This document shows, one piece after another, positions 12,705 to 24,661 of a stretch of 64,000 bases of DNA. The position numbers and the translations under genes are program-made. Below the pieces are notes generated by a model, which was given only the letters and a program-made list of their open reading frames with translations, was not told the origin of the DNA and did no database searches. How positions within the stretch are numbered: position 1 is the first letter of the stretch; every line of letters begins with the position of its first letter. Source of the DNA: Biscogniauxia marginata (lineage: Eukaryota; Ascomycota; Sordariomycetes; Xylariales; Xylariaceae); NCBI GenBank assembly GCA_022695795.1, contig MU404084.1:248001-312000 (forward strand), in the 5' to 3' direction.

Positions 12705-14589
12705 CTTTTTAGGTGCCGTTAGCCTTGAATACTCTATAAAAACGGCCGTGTCCGTGTCCGTTATTCGCCTTCTTCCCAAGGGGGAGGCGCATTGCTTCCT
12801 GATCTCCAAAGACCGTGATCTGCGGAAGATGGCCTAGCGGATCAAAGCAAAGGAAGAGGGAGGGATGGAGATGGAAGAGATATGTTTCAGGTTGCCACCT
12901 ATAGGGGCCCCTATGTAAGGTATATGATGACATGAGAGTTCGACTCACCTATGAGATAGGAAAGAACGTGCGAAGAGACGACCGGCATCTCATCATCGTG
13001 GTTGAGCACAGCCGACAAAAGATACTAAGTTTACTACTAGTAAGACCACAGAGCTAGAAAGGTAGGAAATAGACAAGGGCGAGCAGAAATGCAGAACCAC
13101 AAGAAGGAAAAAGGGTTGTTGCAGATTGAGGCAAAGTCCAACATTAAGGGTCAAGGATGGCCTACAGACGACCACCACTTGGGGGCGTCGAGGCGCTCGT
13201 TCGACAGCAGCATCATCCATGACAGCATTGGCCTATCGAGTCTCGCCGCGTTGACAGGATTGGGCGATTCTAGTCAGGAACAGGTACGGGAGCACACGGG
13301 GTAAGTCGCTAAATGGTAGCAGGCAACTCTCCCCGGGATGGACGGGTAAGAATCTTGCATCACGGAGAGGAGTATGCAGATGCACGTTGTCTGAAGATAC
13401 TCGCCCAACCTAAACGGGCGGTGATGCAAGCCATGCAAAGCTTCTCATTGGACGGTATGCTATTTTGAGCCCGGGTCGGTGGTCCAGGGAAGTCCAGACA
13501 AGTCAAGAGGCTGAAGGCTGTCCGGCTAGAGACAGGCCTGACAGGGTCCTCTCTCATTGCAGGCAGATATGGACATTCTTGGCAGTACGGGATAAAGATG
13601 GTAGGCTGTGTATGGGCAATGGACGGTGTGGCAGTTCATTTGCGCGCGCCTAAAAATTGCTGGACGTCATTTACAGCGTCTCGCTTCGTCGAGCGTCAAG
13701 GAACCGCCCCCAACCCGAATTCGGAATCCTCGCCAGCCAATCTGGGCTGTGCCTCTGCTGTCCTACCCCATCAATGCGACGTTCCTGGCCCTAGTTTAGT
13801 TTCATGAACGCAATGGTTTGCAATTCTTTCCCGGGGGTATACACCCCTGGGTCCCGTCTAATATATATAGGTATATATAATCATCATGGCAGCAGGTCAA
13901 TGAGGCTAGGTGCCTGCGTCGATGCTTTTCGCCTGCCGGCCGTGGGGCTTGGTGCTCTCGGAGTGTCGACGGAATGAAGAGAACCCGGTGCGCATCTCGG
14001 TGGTCTTGCGAGCCGGATCTAGCAAAAATACCAAGAATCCAGTAATAGCAACAGCTGTAAATAGGAGACAGTGGGTGTAAGCGTCGTCCTAGTCGGCGTT
14101 CTCACCGGCGTTCTCATCGGAATCCTCATCGGCGCTGTGCCATACGTGGGCTTGAAGACCACTCTACATGTTACACACCGATGGTTTTTGTGGTGGCAGT
14201 TGTAGGTTTTGACAGGTTGCTACTGATCAATCCTATATTGATTTATCTTTCTGCAAAGGTTAGCATGCCTTGCCATCGGATTGAGACATTGCAAAAATAG
14301 CACGTCAGCAATAAGCAACCCTCCTCTTTCGGAGTCAATTGGCTTTTTTCGTCCATTGGTATCTAATCGTTTCTCTCAATTACTACAACCATTTTGTGTG
14401 GAACTCCCAGCACGATCCCCTTTCAAATTGTGAGACTTTTCTGTGATATCGGCAAAGATAACGCCCCGAAAAGCGCCCTTGAGATATCGGCATAACTCAG
14501 GCCGATCCTTACACATCTCCAGCATGGGTATTCATCTATAGAACAATATTTTCATCTGTATCCGGCCAAGCTTGCCGCGGCCACTGTAA
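12705..14589. other. Intergenic region
   Basis: Promoter side of the CFEM gene on the left and the 3' flank of DBP5 on the right. Moderately GC-rich pieces (13050-13800) contain only short frames on both strands with no recognisable product. Confidence 0.55.
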
Positions 14590-16148
14590 TTAGGGTGCGG
14601 CGCTCGGGACGAAGTTCGCTTGAGCTCGGCTTGACTTGATGACTCTCTGAACGCGCTTCTCAGTCTCGTCCCAATCCTCAGGACTCAGAGAGACTAGGTC
14701 AACCTGGAGGTCATTGGCAATGGACTGGAGAGCTAAGAAACTCTTTTTATCCGAGATAAAGGTGATGCTGACACCAACTCGGCCAAAGCGGCCAGTTCGG
14801 CCGATACGGTGCAGGTATGTTTCCGTGTCGTGCATGGCGTCTCCCATACCCTTCATAGGGATGTCGTAATTGATGACCATGGAGACAGTGGAGACATCAA
14901 TCCCGCGGGCAAGGACGTTGGTGGTGATGAGAACCTTGGACTTGCCGGTTCGGAAGTCGTCCAACAGAGCGTCTCGCTCACTACCCTCGTACGCTCCGTG
15001 GAGGACTGAAACCTTGTGGCCATCTCTCGTCATACTCTCCTGGATTCTATTCGCGCTCTCCCGGGTCTATTAGAGTTAGTATATAATTTACAAGGAATTG
15101 GCAAGATAGCCGATTTACCTTGACGAAGATGATCGACGATCCAATGTTCATCAAACCATAAAGCTTGCAGAGGATTTCGTACTTGTCCGCCTCCCCGGGG
15201 CAGTCCATGTACATCTGAGAGATGCCCTTCACCGTGAGTTCTTGGACCTTCAGCTTGATCAAGTTCGCATTGGGAGCGAAAATGGTCGCATACTTCATGA
15301 CCTTGTCGGGGAAGGTAGCAGAGAAAAGGAGGATTTGTATGGTCTTAGGCAGCATGCTGCAACGCTGATTAGCACACAGATGACAGCTAACACATGACGG
15401 GAGCCTTACTTCTTGACTCTGTTGCATTGATCACCTAGGCCCTGCTGGTCCAACATATTGTCGGCCTCGTCAATAACGAGGACGCGCAAGCCAGACACGT
15501 CAAACTGGCGTCTTCGGATAAGATCCATCGTCGTCCCGGGTGTACCCACGACGATGGGCTTGTCAACACGTCCATCACGAGGAATAGAGCCGGGAATAGC
15601 AGCTGCAACGCCGAGATTGCTCACGAACTGGCCAATTTGGCCGATGACACCCTCGATCTGGCGGGCCAACTCACGACTGGGAGCAAGCAGGAGGGCTTGA
15701 GGCTGAGTAGGGTTCGTAAAGTCAACGCGCGAGAGGACGGTGGTGACGAATGCGGCAGTTTTGCCAGTTCCTGACTGGGACTGGGCGATCATGTTTTGAG
15801 GAGGATCGGCGAGCATCAGTGGCAGAGCCCGTTCCTGAACCTTGGAGGGTTTCTGGAACTGCATGGCCACGAGGCCTTGGAGAACCTCGTTGGGACTACA
15901 ACAGCGAGATTAGCGATGATTCTTCTTAGAACCGTTTTTCGAGCTACTGCGTACAGGCCAAGGTCCTGAAATGAATGGGCAGAACCGAGGGGGTTCTCTG
16001 TATCCTTCTGGAGATCACTCAGCTGAACCTCTACATCGTAGCTTGGTTCCTGGAGCATAGAGCTGATTGGAACCTGACCAGATGCGCCGTCTGTCTGCGC
16101 ATTTTCGACACTGCCGGCATCTTGAACCGGAGCAGGTTGGTCCGCCAT
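14590..16148 (-). CDS. DBP5: ATP-dependent RNA helicase DBP5 (mRNA export)
   Basis: Four exons (16148-15955, 15895-15410, 15356-15119, 15066-14590) joined by 52-59 nt introns give 464 aa, the normal DBP5 length. DEAD-box motifs are all present: the Q motif FQKPSKVQ (about 78-85), Walker A SGTGKT (106-111), [21 protein letters not shown], and [11 protein letters not shown] in the second RecA lobe. The [18 protein letters not shown] context is typical of DBP5/DDX19 rather than other DEAD-box families. DBP5 works at the cytoplasmic face of the nuclear pore with Gle1 and inositol hexakisphosphate, stripping Mex67 from exported mRNA. It is divergent from BZZ1. All junctions keep frame and no lesion is seen. 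Confidence 0.96.
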
Positions 16149-16889
16149 GGTGACTTCTGGGGTTGATGATGCAGGTAAGGTGAAAATGGGACCGAGCCAA
16201 CGGGGCGGAATGAGAGGCGTAGAAAGAGGATAGAGGGGTGCGCCAGGTGAATTTCAGATGGCCAGAAGAGCAGTCACGACCTGCAGTTTGGTGGCTATTA
16301 GGTTGAAATGGAACAGAAGAAGCGTATGTGGGTTGGCACACACAAACGGATTCTCTAGAGGCTTTGTCGCAACCTGCAGGAACTGATGACTGGTGATGAT
16401 GCAGGTTGCTCTGGAATACATCTAGTGAAGGGACGAGCTGAATATTTGGTGGGGTCCATGTGTCGATAAGATAGTGGGGTTTCTTAGGTACCTACAGTAC
16501 ATTAAGCGTACCTAACGTGGGTAGGTAGGTAAGGGCAATTTACGACAGTAGCCAGCTGACAGAGTGATCTGTCAACTGGTAATCTACCTACAGCTACCTA
16601 ATACATGGAAGTCACCGAAGTAGTGGGCACTACGTAATCACGGAGCTAAGGCTCGCACTAGGTACCTACACATACTTGCCCCGCTGCAAGTGTCTTGGCT
16701 CGTCAATTCCCATAGACTCGCCGGCCAGAAAGAAGACCGACTTACTTAAAGTCTGCATTGTTCGTATTATGGCCTTGTCCTACAAAACATACGTAACCAA
16801 TTCTTCCTTTCTACCGGCCACTTCCTAGACAACCATCTCGCCCGTCCCTACATGTTTAGATCCGTCTCTTTTGTTGTATCGTCTACGCG
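16149..16889. promoter_or_regulatory. Shared divergent promoter region DBP5/BZZ1
   Basis: 741 bp between the two oppositely oriented start codons must contain both promoters and 5' untranslated regions. Several TAGGTA/TACCTA tetranucleotide motifs cluster at 16485-16675. No precise element is assigned. Confidence 0.6.
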
Positions 16890-19233
16890 ATGGCTGAGGT
16901 GGATGTTACGCCTACTTTCGGCGCCGAATTGAAGGTGTGTGTTTCGGCGCCCCAACCTGCGAGACAGTGTCGCTAAGTAACCCTCGTCTGTGATGACAGG
17001 ATGGCTTCAAACCTGCTACCGCCTGGGTCGCCAACGGCATCGCGTGGCTCGACGACATCCAGGGCTTCTACAGAGAGCGAAGTGCTATCGAGAAGGAGCA
17101 CAGCGCAAAGTTGAATGCCCTGGCCAAGAGGTATTTCGAAAAGAAGAACAAGAAGTCCTCTAACTTGAGTGTTGGCGACACACCTGCTATGACCCCCGGA
17201 TCGCTCGAAAATGCCTCCCTGACCATATGGACAACCCAACTCACCACCCTCGAGCTGCTAGCTGGTGAACACGACAAATATGCAAATGAACTGATCAGCC
17301 AGGTCGCCGACCCCTTGAAAGTATACGCCGCCAAGTTCGAAGAACTACGTAAACGCCACAACGACTATGCTGCCAAGCTCGAGGCCGAAAGAGACGCCTC
17401 GTATACCGATTTGCGCAAGGTCAAAGCCAAGTACGACGCCGTCTGTCAAGAGGTCGAAAGCAAGCGGAAGAAGTCCGAGTCATCCTTCGACAAGGCCAAG
17501 GCGCAAAGCAATTACCAGCAGCAGCTCCACGAGATGAATAACGCCAAGAATACCTACTTGATCGCCATCAACGTCACCAACAAGCAGAAGGCAAACTACT
17601 ACCACGAGTATGTCCCAGAGCTACTAGATAGCTTGCAGGACTTAGCCGAATTCCGGACCATGAAATTGAATTCACTGTGGTCTACAGCGGCAAACCTAGA
17701 GATAGCGATGCTACAGCAGAGTAAGAGTAATGTCGAGCATCTGGCACAGGAAGTACCCCGAAATCTACCACATTTGGATGTGATGATGTACATTCAGCAC
17801 AACATGGGTTCGTTCCAGGAACCTGCAGATAAGATATTCGAGCCAAGCCCCGTGTGGCATGACGACGATGTTATGGTCACCGACGAACCGGCAAAAATAT
17901 ACTTGCGCAATATATTAAACAAGTCGAAGGGTCAGCTGGGAGATCTGAGGCGCGAAGTTGACAAAAAGAGGCGGGAAATCGAAGGCGTTAAGCGCATAAA
18001 ACAGAGGGTTCGCGAAGGAACGGAACAGAAGGACGAAGTGGTCATTGTGACGCAGCTTTTTGCAATGCAGGAAGAGCTGCACCAGACAGAACGCAAACGA
18101 TTGACGGCCGAAGTTGAGACATCAACGATCACCTCCGTCGTTGGAGACGTCACGCTGGGAGCCAAGAACCACAACTTCAAATCGCAAACGTTTAAGATAC
18201 CTACAAACTGCGACCTGTGTGGCGAAAGGATATGGGGACTTTCTGCAAAGGGCTTTGATTGTAGGGATTGTGGTTATACGTGCCATAACAAGTGTGAAAT
18301 GAAAGTGCCGGCTGAGTGTCCGGGCGAGCTGTCCAAGGAGGAGCGCAAGAAAATCAAGGCAGAGCGCCAGGCGGCCGCAGGAACGCTCTTGACCCCTACT
18401 TCCAACCCTCCAGAGCATGTCGCAGAGTTGCCCGATCTAAGTCGGTCTAATACTACCAATACCATGAATTCGTTGAGTTCAGGTTATGCTGCCAGTGCTC
18501 ATCGTTCCGTTAGCGGCCCAGCAACCAATCTACGCTCGCCTACCGAGGAACCAAAACCACCTGAACCTTCCGGGCCCCGGCCAGTGAGAAAGAGTCGCAT
18601 GGTTGCTCCACCGCCCACAGCATACATTAGCGAATTGCCCGGTAGTCCTGCCAACGGCTTAGCTGCGAAAGGCCCCGAGCAGAAGGGTAAAATGCTTTAC
18701 ACCTTCGAGGCGAATGGTGACGGTGAAGTATCCGTTCCTGAAGGGCGAGACATTGCTATACTCGAACCTGATGGTAAATAGTTTCCTCATTTATAATAGC
18801 ACGTGATAGTCACTAATGCGCTATAATAGACGGGTCGGGCTGGATAAAAGTACGAGCCGGTTACAAAGAAGGAATAGTACCCGCAAGCTACGTCGAGGTA
18901 TCCGCTGCGCCCATCGCGGCCCAACATTCGGGGTCATCCATACAAAACAGGCCTGCATCTACGTACTCTAATTCCGGCTCATCGGTCGGTACAGCGGCAC
19001 CGACCGTCAAGAAAAAGGGACCGGCAGTTGCGCCGCGCCGCGGAGCCAAGAAATTAAAATACGTAGTTGCTCTGTACGACTACACGGCGCAAACCGATGC
19101 TGAACATAACATGTCCGAGGGTGAACGATTCGTGCTGATTAAAGACGACCCCGGCGACGGCTGGGCTGAGGTCGAGAAAGGGGGTGTAACAAAAAGCGTG
19201 CCGGCGAGCTATGTACAGGTAGCAACGGACTAG
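16890..19233 (+). CDS. BZZ1: F-BAR / C1 / double SH3 protein Bzz1
   Basis: Exons 16890-16934, 17000-18773 and 18830-19233 encode 740 aa. The first exon supplies 15 residues and is needed to complete the FCH region (DGFKPATAWVANGIAWLDD). Domains in order: F-BAR coiled-coil module (about 10-290), a C1 zinc finger (about 406-455, HNFKSQTF...CDLCGERIWG...CRDCGYTCHNKC), then two SH3 domains near the C-terminus (ALYDY-type cores, each ending in PASYVxV). Bzz1 bends membranes at endocytic sites and activates Arp2/3-driven actin assembly with the WASP homolog Las17. The 56-nt second intron cuts the first SH3 domain. The first donor is GTGTGT, weaker than usual. Confidence 0.94.
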
Positions 19234-20134
19234 AATTAAGGCACGAGAGAGAGGAAAGGGCCTTTAGATAATCTGGGTGGCTTTTTCATTTCTTGCGATT
19301 ATATGCATTGCGCATACCAGAGCAAGAACACTTTGCATTTGGGAGAGACAGAATTGGGGGCATAGCATCAGGAGCCAAGTTCCCTCGAGTACAATAGTCA
19401 TTATTTTGAGGAAAAGGTTTAAAAAGTTGAAGTAGGTAGTAATAACCTTCAAATGTATCAATAATGAATTAGTCTATCGTCATTGATACACTGCTTGTAT
19501 GTTATACGATGACTCTTGGTTCTTAACTCATAATGGGCTTATTTGTGTTTATTTAGTCACGATAATCATTATTGTTACTTGGATTAAAGCGAATGTTATC
19601 AATTACAACTTGATTCTTTTCAAGTATAATAAGCAGCAACTTAAGCCTAGGTATATATATATTTTAATTACCCTTAATAAGAATGAAAACAGCGTGAGTC
19701 GTAAGAGTGAAATAGCGATAGCAATTAGTGAATACCTACCTAGGTAGCTTACCATGTTTTTTCAAAAAAAAAATTCCATATATACGCGATCCATTTCAAA
19801 TATAATTAGTCGTTTTATCATTGATACTACAGCGTGTAGTATTACTCATTCGCGGTGATACAGATGATTGTACACCTCATATAGGTACATTTACCACCGC
19901 ATGAGAGCAGGTAAGTGAAACTCGTAAATCGTAACAGGTTTTAACATATAAAGGGTAGGTACCTAATGTTTCCTTATAATACTCCCTTTTGCAACTTCTC
20001 TCATTGAGACCTCTTTTATTATTATTTTCTTTGGGAAACGTACATGCATCTTATCGCCTATTTACATATCCACGCCACGCGCCGCAGGGGAAAGACAAGT
20101 ATCTATAAACGCTGGCACGACACGCCCAGAAACC
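19234..20134. other. AT-rich intergenic region
   Basis: Very AT-rich, with TATATATA stretches and no coding signal. A TATAAA lies at 20104-20109, only about 25 nt before the next ATG. Confidence 0.55.
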
Positions 20135-20476
20135 ATGCCTGCAGATAATACCATGATCAGCCGAAGGGCCGCGTATATACTCCTAGGCGCCTTCGAGATC
20201 GCGCTCTTCTCCATGATGTACGAGTACGTCTTTCAGATCTACGATGCGGAGCAGTCTCGCGGCAGGACGCTTGCTATAAGCCTCGCCGCTGGTGTCCTGA
20301 ACGGACTATATGTCTATCTGTTCTTCGATTTCGTGTTTCCCGCCGTACGCGCGGATGGCAGGGGGGAGCAGAGTTTGTTGATACTGGGGAGCTGGAAGGT
20401 TGACGTTGTTTTGGGAGGGGAATCTGGCTACCTAGAATGGTGTAGTAAAGTTTACACCAAGTTTGTACCGATGTAG
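20135..20476 (+). CDS. Hypothetical small membrane protein
   Basis: Open frame of 113 aa from the ATG at 20135. Two hydrophobic segments (about 10-32 and 45-72, the latter ending in LYVYLFFDFVFPAVR) look like transmembrane helices separated by an acidic loop. The first two thirds has codon use and GC content like a gene; after about residue 85 the frame drifts into AT-rich sequence, so the C-terminus may be wrong (a missed intron or a truncated gene). No family recognised. Confidence 0.4.
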   Translation: MPADNTMISRRAAYILLGAFEIALFSMMYEYVFQIYDAEQSRGRTLAISLAAGVLNGLYVYLFFDFVFPAVRADGRGEQSLLILGSWKVDVVLGGESGYLEWCSKVYTKFVPM

Positions 20477-21227
20477 TTGAATTTACTCGATGAATAGATC
20501 GTTTTACGTGGTTAGTCTTGGCTTGAAAATCACTGGATAAACTAGTATTAAGATTGATCTTCCTAGTGAGCAGCTCATTTGTGTGATTACATTGTTATAC
20601 CAGGTACTCTAAGGGTAACCTAAGCTAATATAAAGCCTATAATACGTGCCTCTTACTTATGTAGGTGGCGTGTATATTCTTTGGCGTCTGGTGAATTTCA
20701 GACTTTGTGTTTAAACATTATCTAGAGACAGAATGTGTTCGGAAGACGAGATAGTTATCAAATGACTTGTTAGATCTGTTTGAGCCGCATTTTTTCCAAT
20801 GTCGGTGATGTCATTTCGGATTACTACTTCTTGAATGGAAGTTTTATATTAATATACACTATCCTCGATAGCTAGTATATACATAATTTAGCCTCCTCGG
20901 ACATCAATATATGAGATACAACATGACGCTACGGACTTCATCTTCCGATTGGACCTTTGAGGGAAATGCGCATCATTAAATTATTCGGTTACCCCTAAAT
21001 CTTAGGCAAAATGTATGGATCGCCATTCCTGAGCCCGGTTAATCTACTTCAAATTCTCGTCAAAGTAAAGAGTCTCACGTATTTCGACTTCTGTTTTCTA
21101 ATAGATACAATTGATTTTTGTTTTCTGTTACTGAGAATATTTCGTGCTCCCAAATGGAAACATGTGAGCAATTCGCCAATCTGACCTTGTCCAGTATCAG
21201 ATGTCGTCCTAGCCAGACAGTTTCAAA
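20477..21227. other. AT-rich intergenic region
   Basis: No coding signal. It holds the promoter of the SET-domain gene at its right end. Confidence 0.55.
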
Positions 21228-22545
21228 ATGCGCGTCTTTGGACTTTACGATTTTCTCGTGATCTCTGGGGTGGCGGCAAAAGAAATACTACTTGATAAAG
21301 TCTGTCCGCTGAGTCCTTTCCGAAGTTCTAAGGAGTCTGTTTGTACGGGCCCAGAGATAGCCGGTGATTCCATAACAACCGAGTCGCTCCTGGACATACA
21401 GGGTGAAGGTCATAAACTGACTGGGGATCAATCGTTGTGGAGAGGACCGGAGCACTGTGTTAATGAAACCTGTGTTTTTGCAAACGATGAAATAGGGGGC
21501 GGCATAGTGCTCGTCACAAACAATTATTACGCGCAATTAGCAAAGAGTTTCCCCAGAGTCTCAGAGCCCGACTCAGCAGCATCGCCGCCATTTTATGCAG
21601 CAGAGGTACCGGGGAAAGGCGTTGGCCTTGTTGCCAACAGGACAATCCACAAGGGGGAGATACTCATGGTGAAAACGCCGTCATTGATGGCACAAGCCGG
21701 ACCGATCGCGAGGATGGAAGAAGGAACGAGAGACATGTTATACGACTTAGCCATTGGTAAACTACCAGCACCAAGACGAGACGAGTTCATGAACCAAATG
21801 GGCGAAGGCGTACACGGCAAAGTAGACACGAACTGTTTTCAGTTGTTCATCGGCGGGGGAGAGGAGGGGAGTAGCCACGTGGGTTGCTACCCTGAGATAT
21901 CTCGCTTCAACCACGACTGCCGGCCAAAGTAAGCAAGCAGAGGTCCCCCGGGACACGTCCCTCGTCATTTAATTTTTAATTTTCTTCAGTCGCAAGCATA
22001 CTAACCTGGTCCCATCACCCAGCGTACACTACCGCATAAACAACATGACCCACACGACCGTCGCCGTCCGGGACATCCCCCCAGGCGAGGAGCTGAGCAT
22101 CAGCTACATCGACCTGCTCCTCCCGCGCGCGGACCGGCGCAGGCGGCTGCACAAGTGGGGGTTCGAGTGCGGCTGCGCGCAGTGCGCGATGGGCGCGGAC
22201 GGGACGGCGGCGTCGGACGCGCGGCTGCGGCGCATCGCGCGGCTCAAGGCCGACCTCGGCGCCTTCAACCGGACCGTCGTCGCGGCCGACACGGGCGCCG
22301 AGCTCGTCGCTCTGTACGAGGCCGAGCGCCTCGACTCCTACCTCGGCAACGCGTACACGCGCGCCGCGCTCAACTACGCCCTGTTCGGCGAGGAGGAGAA
22401 AGCCCGCGCGTACGCCGGGGCCGCGGTCGAGGCGCTCGAGAGGGAGTACGGCCCCGGCTTCGGCGACGCCAAGGCCATGAGGGTCCTGGCCGAGAACCCG
22501 AGGGCGCATTGGACCTGGGGGAAGCGGCGGAAACAGACGCTGTGA
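21228..22545 (+). CDS. SET-domain protein, possibly secreted
   Basis: Exon 1 21228-21928, a 94-nt intron with a TACTAAC branch site, and exon 2 22023-22545 give 407 aa. The SET core is clear: AEVPGKGVGLVANRTIHKGE at about 122-141, RFNHDCRPNVHYR at about 226-238 (NHxC substrate/SAM motif, split by the intron), GEELSISY (about 255-262) and a post-SET cysteine cluster ECGCAQC (about 282-288). A C-terminal helical part follows. Unusually, the first ~20 residues resemble a signal peptide and residues 70-110 contain a cysteine-bearing extension (HCVNETCVF), as in a fungal subgroup of SET proteins annotated near SET domain protein 5. Exon 2 is strikingly richer in GC than exon 1. Histone or other lysine methylation is inferred; the substrate is unknown. 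Confidence 0.85.
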
Positions 22546-22954
22546 GCTTTCTGTGCTCTGTTTGCGGTGTTATGTTGTTATGGTAGTTAAGTGTGGGTTT
22601 CTTGTGGAAAGGGGCTCCGTGTGGAAAAGAAATGCGGTTGTTGTATAAAAGCATGCAATACGAATAGTGAGGGTCTCACAAAAAATCTATTTCATGACGT
22701 TGACTAACGTTGTTACACTTCACGTATGCCATTCAGTATCGTCTAAGCGCGATTAATGGAGCAGTTTGACGACTCTGGTGTTTGATCCATATAAACGGAG
22801 AATAGGGGTAATATATATTTCTACGCTTGATGACAGGTTCCAAAAAATATTACAAGGTGCCTCGTTCTCCAGTGGTTAAGATCCATGATTCATCGCAATA
22901 CAATTCCATAAACCACCGAGGAGACATTCGTCCGAGTTGCTTTACGACTACCTT
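22546..22954. other. 3' flanks between convergent genes
   Basis: Spacer between two convergent genes; no feature recognised. Confidence 0.6.
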
Positions 22955-24661
22955 CTACGCCCCACCAAATGTCGTCCTCGTTATTCTGATCTCGGAATCT
23001 CCACCTTGCGCATCACTATTATTATTTGGCGGAGCAGCGGCCTGTCCCGAAGTTGGGGCTACTGCCGGACTGGGAGCAGGAACAGAAGCCGCGACAGGAG
23101 CCGCGGGGCTTGCGAAGAGGTTCTGAGGGTTAACATATTGCAAGGGCCGAACAGGAGCGCTGATGGGCGCAGGAGAATTAACAAGGGGCGTCATCCCAAA
23201 TGCTTGTAGAGCTTCATTGCCGTGGGGGCTGACATATCCGATAGGGCTGGACGGTGGGTTGATGCGTGCAGGAGCTGCCGAAGGCATCCTTGATAGGGGC
23301 CGCGTAGTGTGGTGAACATTACGCCTGCTGCTACTCCCGCTTCCAGAGAGACCCCGAGGGGACTGGGGCACTGCGGGTGCCGCTGAGGCTGTTCTTGCGA
23401 GAGCACGCGTAGTACTATGAAAGTTCCCACGATTAGCAGGGCTGTTATAGGCGTTAGGAACGGACATAGGGGCTCGAGGTGCTGCAGAGGGTGTTCTTGC
23501 AAGAGCACTTGTAATAATACGATTGCTGTCAAGGTTACCAGGACTCGTCAAAGGATTAGGAGGATATCTAGCCGAGTGAGGTGCATCCGACGCCGCTTTT
23601 GATCTCGAAGAGTGACTCTTGGAAATGCGAGTCTTGCTCTTAGTACTTTGAGTATGACTTGTCCCATGAGCTCCACGGTTCTGTTGAGAGGTATCAGGAG
23701 GATCACGAGATATCGAATCAGGCGCATATGCGGCAACAGCATCGGGGTAGTCGTTAATAGCCCTATTTCTTGGAGGAAAGGTAAGGGGTGGTGGGCTGGT
23801 TATTCTGGCCGGGGTAGTCTCAGGAGGCCAAGGTTCAGTCCTTGGAGGAGCCGATGTCCAGTTGGGATCTAGAGCCATGCGATTTCCGAGCCCCGGGACC
23901 GGGAGATACGGCAGATGTTCTGCAGGTGTAATACCCATGAGTAGGTCATGATCCCACCGGTCACGTACTCTATGGTCTTGTAAACGATCCTTCTGCCGTT
24001 CTGTTACCTCTTCTTTTCTCTTCTGTACCTGAAATTCGACAAACTCGGGGCCGCGTGCCATGGGGTTTCGCCAACCGTATGGAATTTCTAAAGGTTGAAT
24101 TTGTGCTTGGCGGGCATGCCCCTCAATAAGAAGTCTCTCCTTTTCCTCCCCTTTGTCTTGGCGAGTCGCTATTTGTTGCAATGCAATCATCTCAAATCTC
24201 TTATGCTTACCCTCCCTCATTTCCTTCTTCAGAGCATCCCTTTCTGCTGGTTTCGTTCTCAGATATCCTGCTTGACGATCGCTCCACAGACAGGAATAGT
24301 GCTCAGTGCTATCATGGTATAATCTATTTCTGCGCATTTGTTCCGTTGCCTGGAGTGTAGGTGTAATTCGTATTTGCTCATCAAATTGATCGTTTCCTAG
24401 TAATGGCATGGCTGCCTCGATCCATCGTCTTCCTTGCTCCTCCTCGTGTTCTCGAAAATCTCTCTGCTCCCAATCGATGTATTGGTCGTCAAGGCTACAT
24501 CTCGGGCACTGTGTGTGCGGATAGTACTCGATTTGGTTAAGAGGCGTGCCTTGAGGAGCAGGCCTCAGCAGATGGCTGCATCTTTTACAGACAATATGTT
24601 TTTGTGTCATGATCTTTAGTTTCCTAAGCTTTCCGCTTGGTAAAGGCCCTTGGGCAACCAT
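22955..24661 (-). CDS. Unrecognised 568-aa protein, CxxC pair and repeat tail
   Basis: One long uninterrupted frame, ATG at 24661 (a second ATG at 24610 gives 551 aa and begins MTQKHIVCKRC). Two CxxC pairs at residues 25/28 and 52/55 (CKRC, CPRC) could bind one zinc. Residues about 65-270 are charged and helical (many Arg, Glu, Gln). From about 300 the protein is disordered, rich in Pro, Ser, Ala and Asn, with three imperfect repeats around the core ALARTPSAAP. No known family is recognised. The zinc-ribbon-like start and disordered tail suggest a nuclear or regulatory role, but that is a guess. The frame is intact and codon use looks normal, so it is probably expressed. Confidence 0.7.
   Translation of the reverse strand: MVAQGPLPSGKLRKLKIMTQKHIVCKRCSHLLRPAPQGTPLNQIEYYPHTQCPRCSLDDQYIDWEQRDFREHEEEQGRRWIEAAMPLLGNDQFDEQIRITPTLQATEQMRRNRLYHDSTEHYSCLWSDRQAGYLRTKPAERDALKKEMREGKHKRFEMIALQQIATRQDKGEEKERLLIEGHARQAQIQPLEIPYGWRNPMARGPEFVEFQVQKRKEEVTERQKDRLQDHRVRDRWDHDLLMGITPAEHLPYLPVPGLGNRMALDPNWTSAPPRTEPWPPETTPARITSPPPLTFPPRNRAINDYPDAVAAYAPDSISRDPPDTSQQNRGAHGTSHTQSTKSKTRISKSHSSRSKAASDAPHSARYPPNPLTSPGNLDSNRIITSALARTPSAAPRAPMSVPNAYNSPANRGNFHSTTRALARTASAAPAVPQSPRGLSGSGSSSRRNVHHTTRPLSRMPSAAPARINPPSSPIGYVSPHGNEALQAFGMTPLVNSPAPISAPVRPLQYVNPQNLFASPAAPVAASVPAPSPAVAPTSGQAAAPPNNNSDAQGGDSEIRITRTTFGGA
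23267..23522 (-). repeat. Three-copy coding repeat (LARTPSAAP type)
   Basis: Within the 568-aa frame, three copies of a ~20-residue unit occur at about 23469-23522, 23363-23424 and 23267-23326. Each has the pattern [ST]xALARxxSAAP, one diverged to RPLSRMPSAAP. The underlying DNA is visibly similar as well. Confidence 0.75.

Noticed and set aside
22015..22586. Long frames on both strands overlapping the SET gene exon 2
   Set aside because: High GC removes stop codons from all frames; only the frame carrying GEELSISY and ECGCAQC is meaningful.
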